A stretch of 13,599 bases of DNA from Holophagae bacterium. Lineage in GTDB: Bacteria > Acidobacteriota > Thermoanaerobaculia > Thermoanaerobaculales > Sulfomarinibacteraceae. Made by a program: the position numbers and the translations under genes. This document shows positions 8,601-13,599 of the stretch, piece by piece; the first letter of the stretch is position 1, and each line of letters opens with the position of its first letter. The notes beneath the pieces were generated by a model, which searched no databases, had not been told where the DNA came from, and saw nothing but the letters and a program-made list of their open reading frames with translations. The stretch is taken from NCBI GenBank assembly GCA_030609785.1, contig JAUWTC010000019.1, positions 1-13,599 on the forward strand. Direction: 5' to 3'.

Positions 8601-9021
8601 CATCTTGATGGAGGCGTCGGATCGCGGCGTCGTCCTGGTTTCCGGAGCCGGCAACGCAGGTCTTGCGGACCTGCCCTTTCCGGCAACGGATAACCGGGTG
8701 CTCGCCGTTGCCGCAGTCGATAGCGACGGACGCCTTGCGGACTTCAGCAACCGCGGTGTGAATGTCGCTCTCGGAGCGCCGGGCATCGACCTTTACAGCG
8801 CAAGCCTGGATGCCCAGTTCGGAACCTGGTCCGGAACATCCATGGCGGCACCGCTGGTAAGTGGCGCAGCCGCCTTGTTGCGCTCGGTCAACCCCTACCT
8901 CACCCCAGAGCAGATCAGCGCAGCGTTATTGCAGGGAGCGGCAGCTGCTTTCCCTGACGACGAGCTCCAGTTCGTGCTGCAAGCGGGCGCAGCAATCGAC
9001 CTGGTTCCGGACGGACCGTGA
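5656..9021 (+). CDS. Exported S8 subtilisin-like protease with N-terminal DUF5666-like module array
   Basis: 1121 residues. A basic N-region and hydrophobic core (about residues 26-43, LLFAGWLVVLLWATTCF) ending near ADASA form a Sec-type signal peptide. Then come about seven modules of 65-75 residues resembling DUF5666 (starting near 64, 133, 206, 279, 352, 424 and 499). Each carries a pattern like GxVxxVxxxxFxLDD, then DLxPGDLVxVxG. A glycine-rich linker (576-587) precedes about two more modules (589-655, 665-735). Residues about 738-815 resemble an inhibitor-I9-type propeptide (ETLVVLRDEAAASDVAVRHG, ending VVVLEPNRLF). The peptidase has Asp869 in VAVIDTGVDP, His918 in GHGTFVAGL, oxyanion Asn1000 in VSGAGNAG and Ser1062 in GTSMAAPLVSG. 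An acidic DQDDDGEVDE (905-914) looks like a calcium loop. The triad is complete, so it should be active after propeptide removal. Translation is coupled to the CHAT gene by ATGA overlap. No sorting or membrane anchor is seen at the C-terminus. Confidence 0.92.
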   Translation: MIFSRRELLRDRMSTQRRATAGTAHIALLFAGWLVVLLWATTCFADASAILAQAKVSGGVRGEVQLEGVVTSIVNSTDFRFDDSQLVQTDAWTLLYGIHAVEDLQEGDLVYVEGWSEGDAVWASMVMVLDDGNQAVIDGIVSYVMDSTTFVLEDATVVIINARTILEGFSWILDLMPGDQVHVEGRWSNEGLLANLVRKTYETGEPISVSGSVAAVVTSTDFVLDSSVLVMTGPATILLGFQSVGDLLPGDLVNVFGVTAPEGIIAESVELLFTPNDPVLITGTVEEVLDRDRFSLTDGSVVVTDPWTYFIGIDTVLDLEPGDLVLTEGWWVGGPFLALWVELVQQAPDPQEVTGLLAYLDPPNAFVLDDLTRVEVTGETVWIALDGYEQLGVGDELRVLGLFDVGELTMTALEVERLAQPDPTWITREGWVEEVTGPLTVQLTDGVVLEVRPDAVLSQLDSVEDLGPGDRVWVGAYTTADPEILDVVRLELVERPGNLVDFVSVVESVDLANGRFSTANGYDVIVSDDTAFINIDGLSEIVAGDWVAVLGIAGTDPRHPQRVEAAVVEWRDGEDGGGGGGGGSGGGVTTTVDGTVTEMRGGGIFEIDFDLLIETTADTEWRGTLGAPEDLVVGTAVRAEVTLEDDGTMQAAWVEGYAPSGFGLLDIEGFVLEIDLADARLRLETGEWIEWDEFTRIDGDVGSVTEIQAGMHLTVVAVDLGSGNFLAFELFVELQVTDVQALGFPDDEIRETLVVLRDEAAASDVAVRHGAVVTGTLPGRLVYLFQWDEEIDLSVLQMLLDDEDVVVLEPNRLFSDPESDPESIRRRAIAIDRAATSDTFNDQDAVQKAGLDTAHTRSLGQGTMVAVIDTGVDPFHPLLRYRIAQGGYDFVDEDSLPWETADGIDQDDDGEVDEGAGHGTFVAGLVLLAAPATSILPFRVLNDDGRGSTFDISRAVLLAINQGADIINMSFAYPDRSRVLDRILMEASDRGVVLVSGAGNAGLADLPFPATDNRVLAVAAVDSDGRLADFSNRGVNVALGAPGIDLYSASLDAQFGTWSGTSMAAPLVSGAAALLRSVNPYLTPEQISAALLQGAAAAFPDDELQFVLQAGAAIDLVPDGP
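7381..7416 (+). repeat. Poly-glycine codon tract (interdomain linker)
   Basis: A GGN-rich run encodes glycines with one serine (residues 576-587 of the subtilase) and separates the first seven beta modules from the last two. It is low-complexity DNA, prone to length change by slippage in steps of one codon. Confidence 0.8.
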
Positions 9022-9060
9022 ATTGAGGGCCACACCGTGGGATGCCGAAGTCGAGGTTTA

Positions 9061-9088
9061 AGTTTCTAGTTTCGAGTTTCGAGTTTCA
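9061..9088. repeat. Heptamer tandem repeat AGTTTCN x4
   Basis: Four consecutive 7-base units: AGTTTCT, AGTTTCG, AGTTTCG, AGTTTCA. They lie in the 99-bp gap between the subtilase stop and the next gene, ending 23 bases before its ribosome site. The period is not a multiple of three and the tract is non-coding. No terminator is visible in this gap, so read-through from the subtilase remains possible. Confidence 0.85.
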
Positions 9089-9110
9089 AATGTCCTGTTC
9101 TCGGACCATT

Positions 9111-9116
9111 GGGAGG
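9111..9116 (+). promoter_or_regulatory. Ribosome binding site deciding a GTG start
   Basis: GGGAGG lies four bases before GTG 9121. It overlaps the alternative TTG at 9109, which therefore cannot use it. Confidence 0.55.
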
Positions 9117-9120
9117 GTCA

Positions 9121-10362
9121 GTGGCTAACATCAGCAAGTGGTTCGTAAGTTTTTTGGTCGCTGCATGCTGCGTCCCACCCGCAGCCGCCCAAAACGCCGG
9201 GGCCACTCCCGAACCCGGCACGCCTTCGTCCGGTGGGATCACCATGCTGGACAGCGAAAACCGTGTGACTGCCACCGGAACGCTGCAGTACTGGCGAGCC
9301 TACTCGACGCACGGGGGCCGGGCCATGCTCAAGGTCTTTCGGCCCGAAGGAAACCGCCTGGTCCTGGTTGGGGCCTCGCCGTTGGTCACCCTGCCCCCCG
9401 CAGAGGTCGGCACCTTTCGTTGTTCCATTCCGGTTTCCAGGAATGACCTCGTGGGCTGCTACTGCCCTGACAGCAATTGTGTCGATCAGGGCGCGACCGG
9501 CGCCATCCTGGTGGCCGATGGTGATCTGGGTACCTCAGAGACCAACGTTTTCCAAAACCAGACCGGCGGGCCGGCCCTGTTCGCGTCGACCACCCGCTCC
9601 TTCAATGTTCCTTCCCGGGCGGCCATCGACCTCGTTGTTCCCGTCGTCGGTCGAGGGCCTGGCGCCGCCGGAACTCAGTGGGTGACATCCCTCGAGGTTT
9701 TTAATACCGGCGTTCAAGAAGCCCAGGTCGCGCTCTACTTTAATCTTACAAGGGCGGACAATACGACCCCCGCGGTTTCTGCCCAGGCCGTCATTCCGGC
9801 CCGCGCCATGCTCCTCGTCGACGACCTCCTCTTGGAGACCTTCAATACTGAAGCAGCAATTGGCTCGGTGGACCTGATCGCCTCCGAACTCATCATTGCC
9901 CATGCGAACATCTCGAATATCGGGGGCGATGGCGGTAGCTACGGACAGAAGGTGCCGGCCGTACCGGCGGCCTGGGGACTGGGGGACGACGAGGCGCCGG
10001 GCCTGGAGCCCAACGCCGACATCGCCTACCTCTTCGCCGTAGTCGAAAATGATTTCTTCCGTACCAATGCCGGCGTCTGCAACCTTTCTGGTTTTGCGCT
10101 CGAGGTGGACGTAGCGGCTTTTGACGGCACCTCCCCCGTGGGAAATATTATTCGTCTGGCCTTGCCGCCCTTCTCCCATGTCCAGGTCAACCAGGTCCTG
10201 AACGCCCTCGACGCCGCCGGGAACCACTCAGGTCTGCGCCTCAACGTCACTGCAGCTGAGGGATCAGCTGGCCGCTTCCTGGCGTACTCTTCACGTGTGG
10301 ACAACGTCAGCGGAGACGCGATCTTTCAGATCGCAGACAGGCAACCGCCCCTCGCTGATTGA
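9121..10362 (+). CDS. Exported beta-rich protein of unknown function
   Basis: 413 residues from GTG 9121, the start that has a ribosome site and opens directly with a signal peptide (MANISKWFVSFLVAACCVPP, then AAAQ as likely cleavage region). No catalytic motif is recognised. The first part (about 38-140) looks like a beta-sandwich, with TGTLQYWRAYSTHGGRAMLK and VFRP followed by a cysteine group (C101, C113, C115, C120). The second part (about 158-405) has a pattern I associate with secreted acidobacterial proteins: an IDLVVPVVGRGPGAAGTQWV strand pair, GQKVPAVPA, a FFRTNAGVCNLSG turn, and a closing SSRVDNVSGDAIFQI. A surface or extracellular-matrix role is plausible but unproven. It follows the subtilase on the same strand by 99 bp. 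Whether it belongs to the same transcript cannot be decided, since I see neither a terminator nor a convincing promoter between them. Confidence 0.8.
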   Translation: MANISKWFVSFLVAACCVPPAAAQNAGATPEPGTPSSGGITMLDSENRVTATGTLQYWRAYSTHGGRAMLKVFRPEGNRLVLVGASPLVTLPPAEVGTFRCSIPVSRNDLVGCYCPDSNCVDQGATGAILVADGDLGTSETNVFQNQTGGPALFASTTRSFNVPSRAAIDLVVPVVGRGPGAAGTQWVTSLEVFNTGVQEAQVALYFNLTRADNTTPAVSAQAVIPARAMLLVDDLLLETFNTEAAIGSVDLIASELIIAHANISNIGGDGGSYGQKVPAVPAAWGLGDDEAPGLEPNADIAYLFAVVENDFFRTNAGVCNLSGFALEVDVAAFDGTSPVGNIIRLALPPFSHVQVNQVLNALDAAGNHSGLRLNVTAAEGSAGRFLAYSSRVDNVSGDAIFQIADRQPPLAD

Positions 10363-10381
10363 AGAGACCGCTCTCACTCAA

Positions 10382-10396
10382 CCTTGTTGAACAAGG
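10382..10396. promoter_or_regulatory. Perfect 7+1+7 palindrome in the intergenic spacer
   Basis: CCTTGTT and AACAAGG flank a single central G, starting 20 bases after the preceding stop. It could be an operator for a dimeric repressor or a short hairpin. No T-run follows, so it is not a terminator. Confidence 0.35.
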
Positions 10397-10480
10397 GGCG
10401 TGGGTAAGCGCTCAGACGACGCCCTCACCGGACTGGGTGTCGGTAGGTTGTGCCCCTCTCGGCGGACGGGATCACATTGT

Positions 10481-10496
10481 TGTGACCGTGGTCACG
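10481..10496. promoter_or_regulatory. CRP/FNR-family-like binding site
   Basis: TGTGA-N6-TCACG matches nine of ten defined positions of the Escherichia coli CRP consensus TGTGA-N6-TCACA. Its core GTGACC-GT-GGTCAC is a perfect palindrome. It lies 72 bases before the ATG of the 917-residue exported protein, a plausible place for an activator or repressor site. The regulator is not in this window. I could not assign a convincing -35/-10 pair around it. Confidence 0.4.
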
Positions 10497-10554
10497 GATC
10501 GTCGACAACTGCATGTATCAGAACCCGTGCCGAGCCGACATGTGAACCGAATCG

Positions 10555-10563
10555 AAAGGAGGT
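10555..10563 (+). promoter_or_regulatory. Strong Shine-Dalgarno for the 917-aa exported protein
   Basis: AAAGGAGGT, near-perfect complementarity to the 16S rRNA 3' end, five bases before ATG 10569. It is the best ribosome site in the window. It fixes the start and suggests high translation. Confidence 0.8.
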
Positions 10564-10568
10564 ACGAG

Positions 10569-13322
10569 ATGACAACTCGTAACCGTAAGGTCTTGAGCTT
10601 CGTAGTATTTCTTTCAATCATGGCTCTTGTCGGCCAAGTATGGGCAGACACCCATACCAGGCTTGAGGGCAGTCTTTCCGACCATGACGCGATGGTTGTA
10701 ACTACCCGCGCCTCGGTTGGTGTAACGGTCGGAGAGGGTACCGTCCATCTGGAGACCGGCGCCCTTCGGCTCGCTCAAGGAGGTCCGGAAGGCGGGTTCC
10801 TGCGAGTTACGGCCGTCGGTCTGACTCCCGGGTCGCGGTATATGGTCTTGACCGGGCGAGAACTGATTTATGCCTTTTCCGCAGACCACAACGGCCGTTT
10901 TTCGGCGCGGGTCACCGACCGGATCCAGATCAACGAAACGGTCAAGGTTCGGCATTCGGGGAGACCCTTCGCCTCTGGCCTGACCGACCTGCAGGTCGTC
11001 GACCTGAGTTCGGCTGCAACCGGCGCCGTACGGCTCGACCGGCCCATGGCGAACGGCAAACGCGATCTTATCGAGACCACACCCCTATGTGCCAACAATC
11101 CGGTGGGCGCGGGAGCGGGAGAGGCCATGGTCATGAGTTCCCAAAATGGCCAGGCCTTTGCCGTGGAAGGATGGGGCCTCCCACCTTTCGGTGAGTTGAT
11201 AGTGATTGCGGACGGCATCACCGTCGGATTCACAGCGGCCGATGAATTCGGTTTCTTCGATCTTCTGGCTGGAGACGACCCCAACGCCGACGTGCCGCTT
11301 CCGCCGGAACTCGACCCGGTAACCGACATCGACCAGATTCTGGTGGTCACTTCCGATCAGGTCACAATGCTTTACGGGAGCTTTGACCAGCCGTGCTCCG
11401 GTGGCGGAGGCGGTGATCCGGTCGATGCCGGCTCGATCTCGATCTGCAGCGCCGACGACAACTTGATGATCGGCTGGATGGACTGGATGATCTTCGACGA
11501 CGGGTTGCAGACGGCCATGATTTCGGCATTTGAGCTACCTCCGGACGTTTCTGTCGATGTTGCCTTCGACTCGATCTTCATCGGCACAGTGCCAACCAGC
11601 GACTGGGGCGAGCTCTTTGTGATCTTCTCTTCGGACCCGGCGCCCGGCGAGCTGCCCCTCCCCCAGACGGCGCCTCCTCTGGACGAGGTGCAGACGGTCG
11701 ACCTGACTTCGTACGGGGTCATGTTGGGTTCTGGAACGGACGGGGAAGAGTGTGATTGGATTGACCCGCCAGAACCCGTCGACCAGGACTTCACCAATCT
11801 CTGCCCCGCCGCGGGTGGCGATCCCGGCCAGCAAGGTTATGCCGGCTGGACAGTCTGGGACGACGGCGCCGAAGACTTCTTCATCCACGTGGCCGGACTT
11901 GAACCCGTGCAGGTCCTCACCCTGATTGTGGACGGCCATGATCTTGGCGCCTTCACGACTACCCAGTGGGGAGATCTCGGCCTGTTCTTCTCGTCGAATC
12001 CGGACGGCGGCGGTCACGGCAATCCTTCCGGCCAGGATGTCCTGCCCCTGCCCGACGAGATCCGGCCGGTTTCGGGGATCGACCTGATGAGCCTGGTCGA
12101 CGGCGATGTCGTCGTCGTGGAAGGCAGTTTCGTCAACCCCTGTGATCTTCCCGACCCGCCACAACCCGTGGACCAAGACTACACAAATCTCTGCCCCGTC
12201 GACGACGGCAACCTCGCCTGGGGTGGGACGGGCTGGATGGTGTGGGATGACGGGACCGAAGAGTTCTACGTTTTTGTCGACGGCCTTGAAGAACAGAGCA
12301 CCTGGAACCTGATTGTGGACGGCCATGATCTCGGCGCCTATACCGTGTCCGGACAGGGCCACCTCGGCCTCTACTTCTCGTCGAATCCGGACGGCGGCGG
12401 CGGTCAAGGCGATTTCCCCGGCCTCGGCCTGGATGCCTTGCCCCTGCCCGACGAGATCCGACCTGTATCTTCGATCGACCTGGTGTCGCTGGTCTCTCCC
12501 GACGGCGCGCCCATCGTTGCGGGCAGCTTCGTCAACCCCTGTGATCTTCCCGACCCGCCACTGCCGGTCGACGAGGGTTATACCGACCTCTGCCCGGTCA
12601 CGACCACCATGGCGACGGGACAGGTCGCATGGATCGAATGGGACAATGGCGAAGAGCAGCTCATGGTGGCGGTCTACCTCGCCGAACCCGCGGAGTTGTA
12701 CGAGATCATCATCGACGGATTTGACCTCGGGGACTACGAAGCCAATCAGGATGGCTTTCTGTGGGTGGATTTCTCTTCGGATCCAGCGTACGACGGACAG
12801 ATCCTGCTTCCCGACGCCGTGCGACCCGTGTCCAACATCGATGTGATCGAAATCAACAATTCGCAAGGCACGACCATCGTCGCCGGCTCATTCTCCGAGC
12901 CGTGCGGCATGGAATGGGAGTACGAGAGCGGTTACACCGGACTCTGTGACGCCGTTGGCCAGCAAAGCGGACATGCTTGGTGGTGGATCAACAGGCTGAA
13001 CGGCCAGGTTCTTGAAGAGGCCTTCGAGGTCTTCTTCTGGCAGGCGGTGGACCAGATGACCTACTCCGTGGAGGTCGACGGTTTGGACGTCGGCGAAATG
13101 GTGCTCGGCGACTGGTGGGACGACGTGCTCGTCCTGGGCCTGGGAACACGTGGACAGCCGCCCGTGCCCGATGAGTTGAGCCCGATCTCGGGAATCGACA
13201 TTGTTCGAATTCTCGACGAGAACGGCCTGGAAGTGTCTGCCGGCAGTTACCTCAACCCCTGCTCCGAGGATGAGTCGGGAGGCGGTGGACTGATTAACAA
13301 TACCAACGCATACGTCGACTGA
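10569..13322 (+). CDS. Exported protein with about six cysteine-bracketed repeat domains
   Basis: 917 residues from ATG 10569. The signal peptide is residues 1-26 (basic MTTRNRKVLS, hydrophobic FVVFLSIMALVG, cleavage near VWA). An N-terminal cysteine-free domain (about 28-155) precedes six units of 105-120 residues. Each opens with a Cys and closes with a Cys: 174-276, 293-395, 412-525, 542-658, 675-779 and 793-898. Within units, strands such as LIVDGHDLGA, LGLFFSSNPDG, LPLPDEIRPVS and GSFVNPCDLPDP recur. Unit ends are followed by acidic-proline linkers (DPPQPVDQD). Paired cysteines suggest one disulfide per domain, fitting an oxidising extracytoplasmic site. Aromatic-acidic composition and acidic loops are marked. 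I recognise no enzyme or adhesin family, and there is no clear sorting signal at the C-terminus. A structural surface or secreted binding role is inference. It is a monocistronic end gene, with its own spacer upstream and a terminator downstream. The open frame continues upstream to a TTG at 10359 but is not coding. Confidence 0.85.
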   Translation: MTTRNRKVLSFVVFLSIMALVGQVWADTHTRLEGSLSDHDAMVVTTRASVGVTVGEGTVHLETGALRLAQGGPEGGFLRVTAVGLTPGSRYMVLTGRELIYAFSADHNGRFSARVTDRIQINETVKVRHSGRPFASGLTDLQVVDLSSAATGAVRLDRPMANGKRDLIETTPLCANNPVGAGAGEAMVMSSQNGQAFAVEGWGLPPFGELIVIADGITVGFTAADEFGFFDLLAGDDPNADVPLPPELDPVTDIDQILVVTSDQVTMLYGSFDQPCSGGGGGDPVDAGSISICSADDNLMIGWMDWMIFDDGLQTAMISAFELPPDVSVDVAFDSIFIGTVPTSDWGELFVIFSSDPAPGELPLPQTAPPLDEVQTVDLTSYGVMLGSGTDGEECDWIDPPEPVDQDFTNLCPAAGGDPGQQGYAGWTVWDDGAEDFFIHVAGLEPVQVLTLIVDGHDLGAFTTTQWGDLGLFFSSNPDGGGHGNPSGQDVLPLPDEIRPVSGIDLMSLVDGDVVVVEGSFVNPCDLPDPPQPVDQDYTNLCPVDDGNLAWGGTGWMVWDDGTEEFYVFVDGLEEQSTWNLIVDGHDLGAYTVSGQGHLGLYFSSNPDGGGGQGDFPGLGLDALPLPDEIRPVSSIDLVSLVSPDGAPIVAGSFVNPCDLPDPPLPVDEGYTDLCPVTTTMATGQVAWIEWDNGEEQLMVAVYLAEPAELYEIIIDGFDLGDYEANQDGFLWVDFSSDPAYDGQILLPDAVRPVSNIDVIEINNSQGTTIVAGSFSEPCGMEWEYESGYTGLCDAVGQQSGHAWWWINRLNGQVLEEAFEVFFWQAVDQMTYSVEVDGLDVGEMVLGDWWDDVLVLGLGTRGQPPVPDELSPISGIDIVRILDENGLEVSAGSYLNPCSEDESGGGGLINNTNAYVD
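11763..12560 (+). repeat. Recently duplicated DNA units inside the repeat protein
   Basis: Units starting at GACCCGCCA recur at 11763, 12153 and 12552, giving lengths of 390 and 399 bases, both in frame. Within them, 12123-12161 and 12522-12560 match at 38 of 39 bases, and 11921-11951 and 12308-12338 at 30 of 31. Identity at the DNA level, including silent positions, points to recent duplication or gene conversion between domains 3 and 4. Confidence 0.85.
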
Positions 13323-13356
13323 TCCGGCCTCGTCTTCTCACGGTTTGGCAACCCAA

Positions 13357-13385
13357 GGCCCCGGCGTCAGCCGGGGCCGTTTTTT
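13357..13385 (+). terminator. Rho-independent terminator
   Basis: GGCCCCGGC (13357-13365), a GTCA loop, then the exact complement GCCGGGGCC (13370-13378), followed by G and six T. It sits 34 bases after the stop of the 917-residue gene. On the - strand no T-run follows the stem, so it serves the + strand gene. Confidence 0.93.
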
Positions 13386-13599
13386 CAAACCAACGCGCCC
13401 CCCTGTTTAAGGTTTTGGGTGCTCTCGGGTTGAGACGCCACCGCTGGCGCTGCCCCGGACGCTGCCGCTGATCCTGCCGCAGGGGGATGTTCTGAACCAG
13501 CGGACTGTCTTTCCAGTATCCCTTTTCCAGTTCCAAACTTGCATCATCATCTCCGATAACCGACAATCCAAAGCCATGAGCACAGCATTTCAGCATCGC
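13386..13599. other. Unassigned end of window
   Basis: These 214 bases follow the terminator. On the - strand, a frame open from the window edge (ATG at 13596) starts LKCCAHGFGLSVIGDDD but then turns into Arg/Gln-rich sequence and runs straight through the terminator stem to 13294, so I do not call it a gene. On the + strand, an ATG at 13576 begins a short frame that leaves the window, without a ribosome site. No RNA gene or repeat is recognised. Confidence 0.4.

Noticed and set aside
9061..9088. Possible CRISPR-type array
   Set aside because: The units are contiguous heptamers without spacers. No CRISPR array or cas gene exists in the window, so the TPR-CHAT protein is not a type III-E component here.
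10359..10568. 70-codon upstream extension of the 917-residue protein
   Set aside because: It starts at TTG without a ribosome site, covers both palindromes, and would bury the signal peptide inside the protein.
11535..12866. 443-codon open frame on the - strand inside the repeat-protein gene
   Set aside because: It mirrors the repeats of the + strand gene. The + strand has signal peptide, strong ribosome site and terminator; this frame has none.
13294..13596. 100-codon - strand frame at the window end
   Set aside because: It passes through the terminator stem and into the end of the repeat-protein gene, and its second half is Arg/Gln-rich. A real gene entering from outside the window cannot be excluded for the first 60 or so codons.
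1..13599. tRNA, rRNA, transposase, integrase or attachment-site features
   Set aside because: I found no cloverleaf-like sequence, rRNA motif, transposase motif or flanking direct repeats that would support one.

Overview
The window is GC-rich, densely coded on the + strand, and looks like chromosomal DNA of an environmental Gram-negative-type bacterium. The closest fit is Acidobacteriota. That placement is an inference from gene content: a SufS-SufU-SufT iron-sulfur set, an ECF sigma factor next to a large TPR-CHAT protein, DUF5666-like modules on a subtilase, and secreted beta-rich proteins with FRTN/VDN-type motifs. No marker gene is present to confirm it.

Layout. (1) 1-1560: the end of a SUF iron-sulfur cluster operon, with the 3' part of sufS, then sufU overlapping it by one base, then a palindromic repeat element of about 90 bp, then sufT (MIP18/DUF59). 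(2) 1622-9021: a tight four-gene unit that opens with a good sigma70-type promoter lying almost on top of the first ATG. It encodes an ECF-type sigma factor, a small unrecognised protein with a helical N-terminus and a beta-rich C-terminus, a 920-residue TPR-CHAT cysteine peptidase, and an exported 1121-residue S8 subtilase. The subtilase carries about nine DUF5666-like beta modules in front of an inhibitor-like propeptide. The genes join by 1-bp spacing or 4-bp overlaps (TGATATG, GTGA, ATGA), so they are almost certainly co-transcribed and translationally coupled. (3) 9022-13385: two genes for exported proteins of unknown function. The first (413 aa) follows a heptamer tandem repeat. The second (917 aa) consists of about six repeated domains, each bracketed by a cysteine pair. 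It follows a 206-bp spacer with two palindromes, one resembling a CRP/FNR-family site, and a near-perfect Shine-Dalgarno. A strong rho-independent terminator closes it. (4) 13386-13599: no gene I can support.

How the genes may work together. The SUF genes are housekeeping: the desulfurase passes sulfur to SufU, and SufT helps cluster maturation. The most interesting part is region 2. A sigma factor, a small partner protein and a TPR-CHAT peptidase in one coupled operon invite the hypothesis that the peptidase cleaves the partner to release or tune the sigma factor. This would be analogous in logic, not in demonstrated homology, to Csx29/Csx30/RpoE of type III-E CRISPR systems. The subtilase would then be an extracytoplasmic arm of the same response. 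The catalytic residues of both peptidases are visible; the regulatory wiring is inference.
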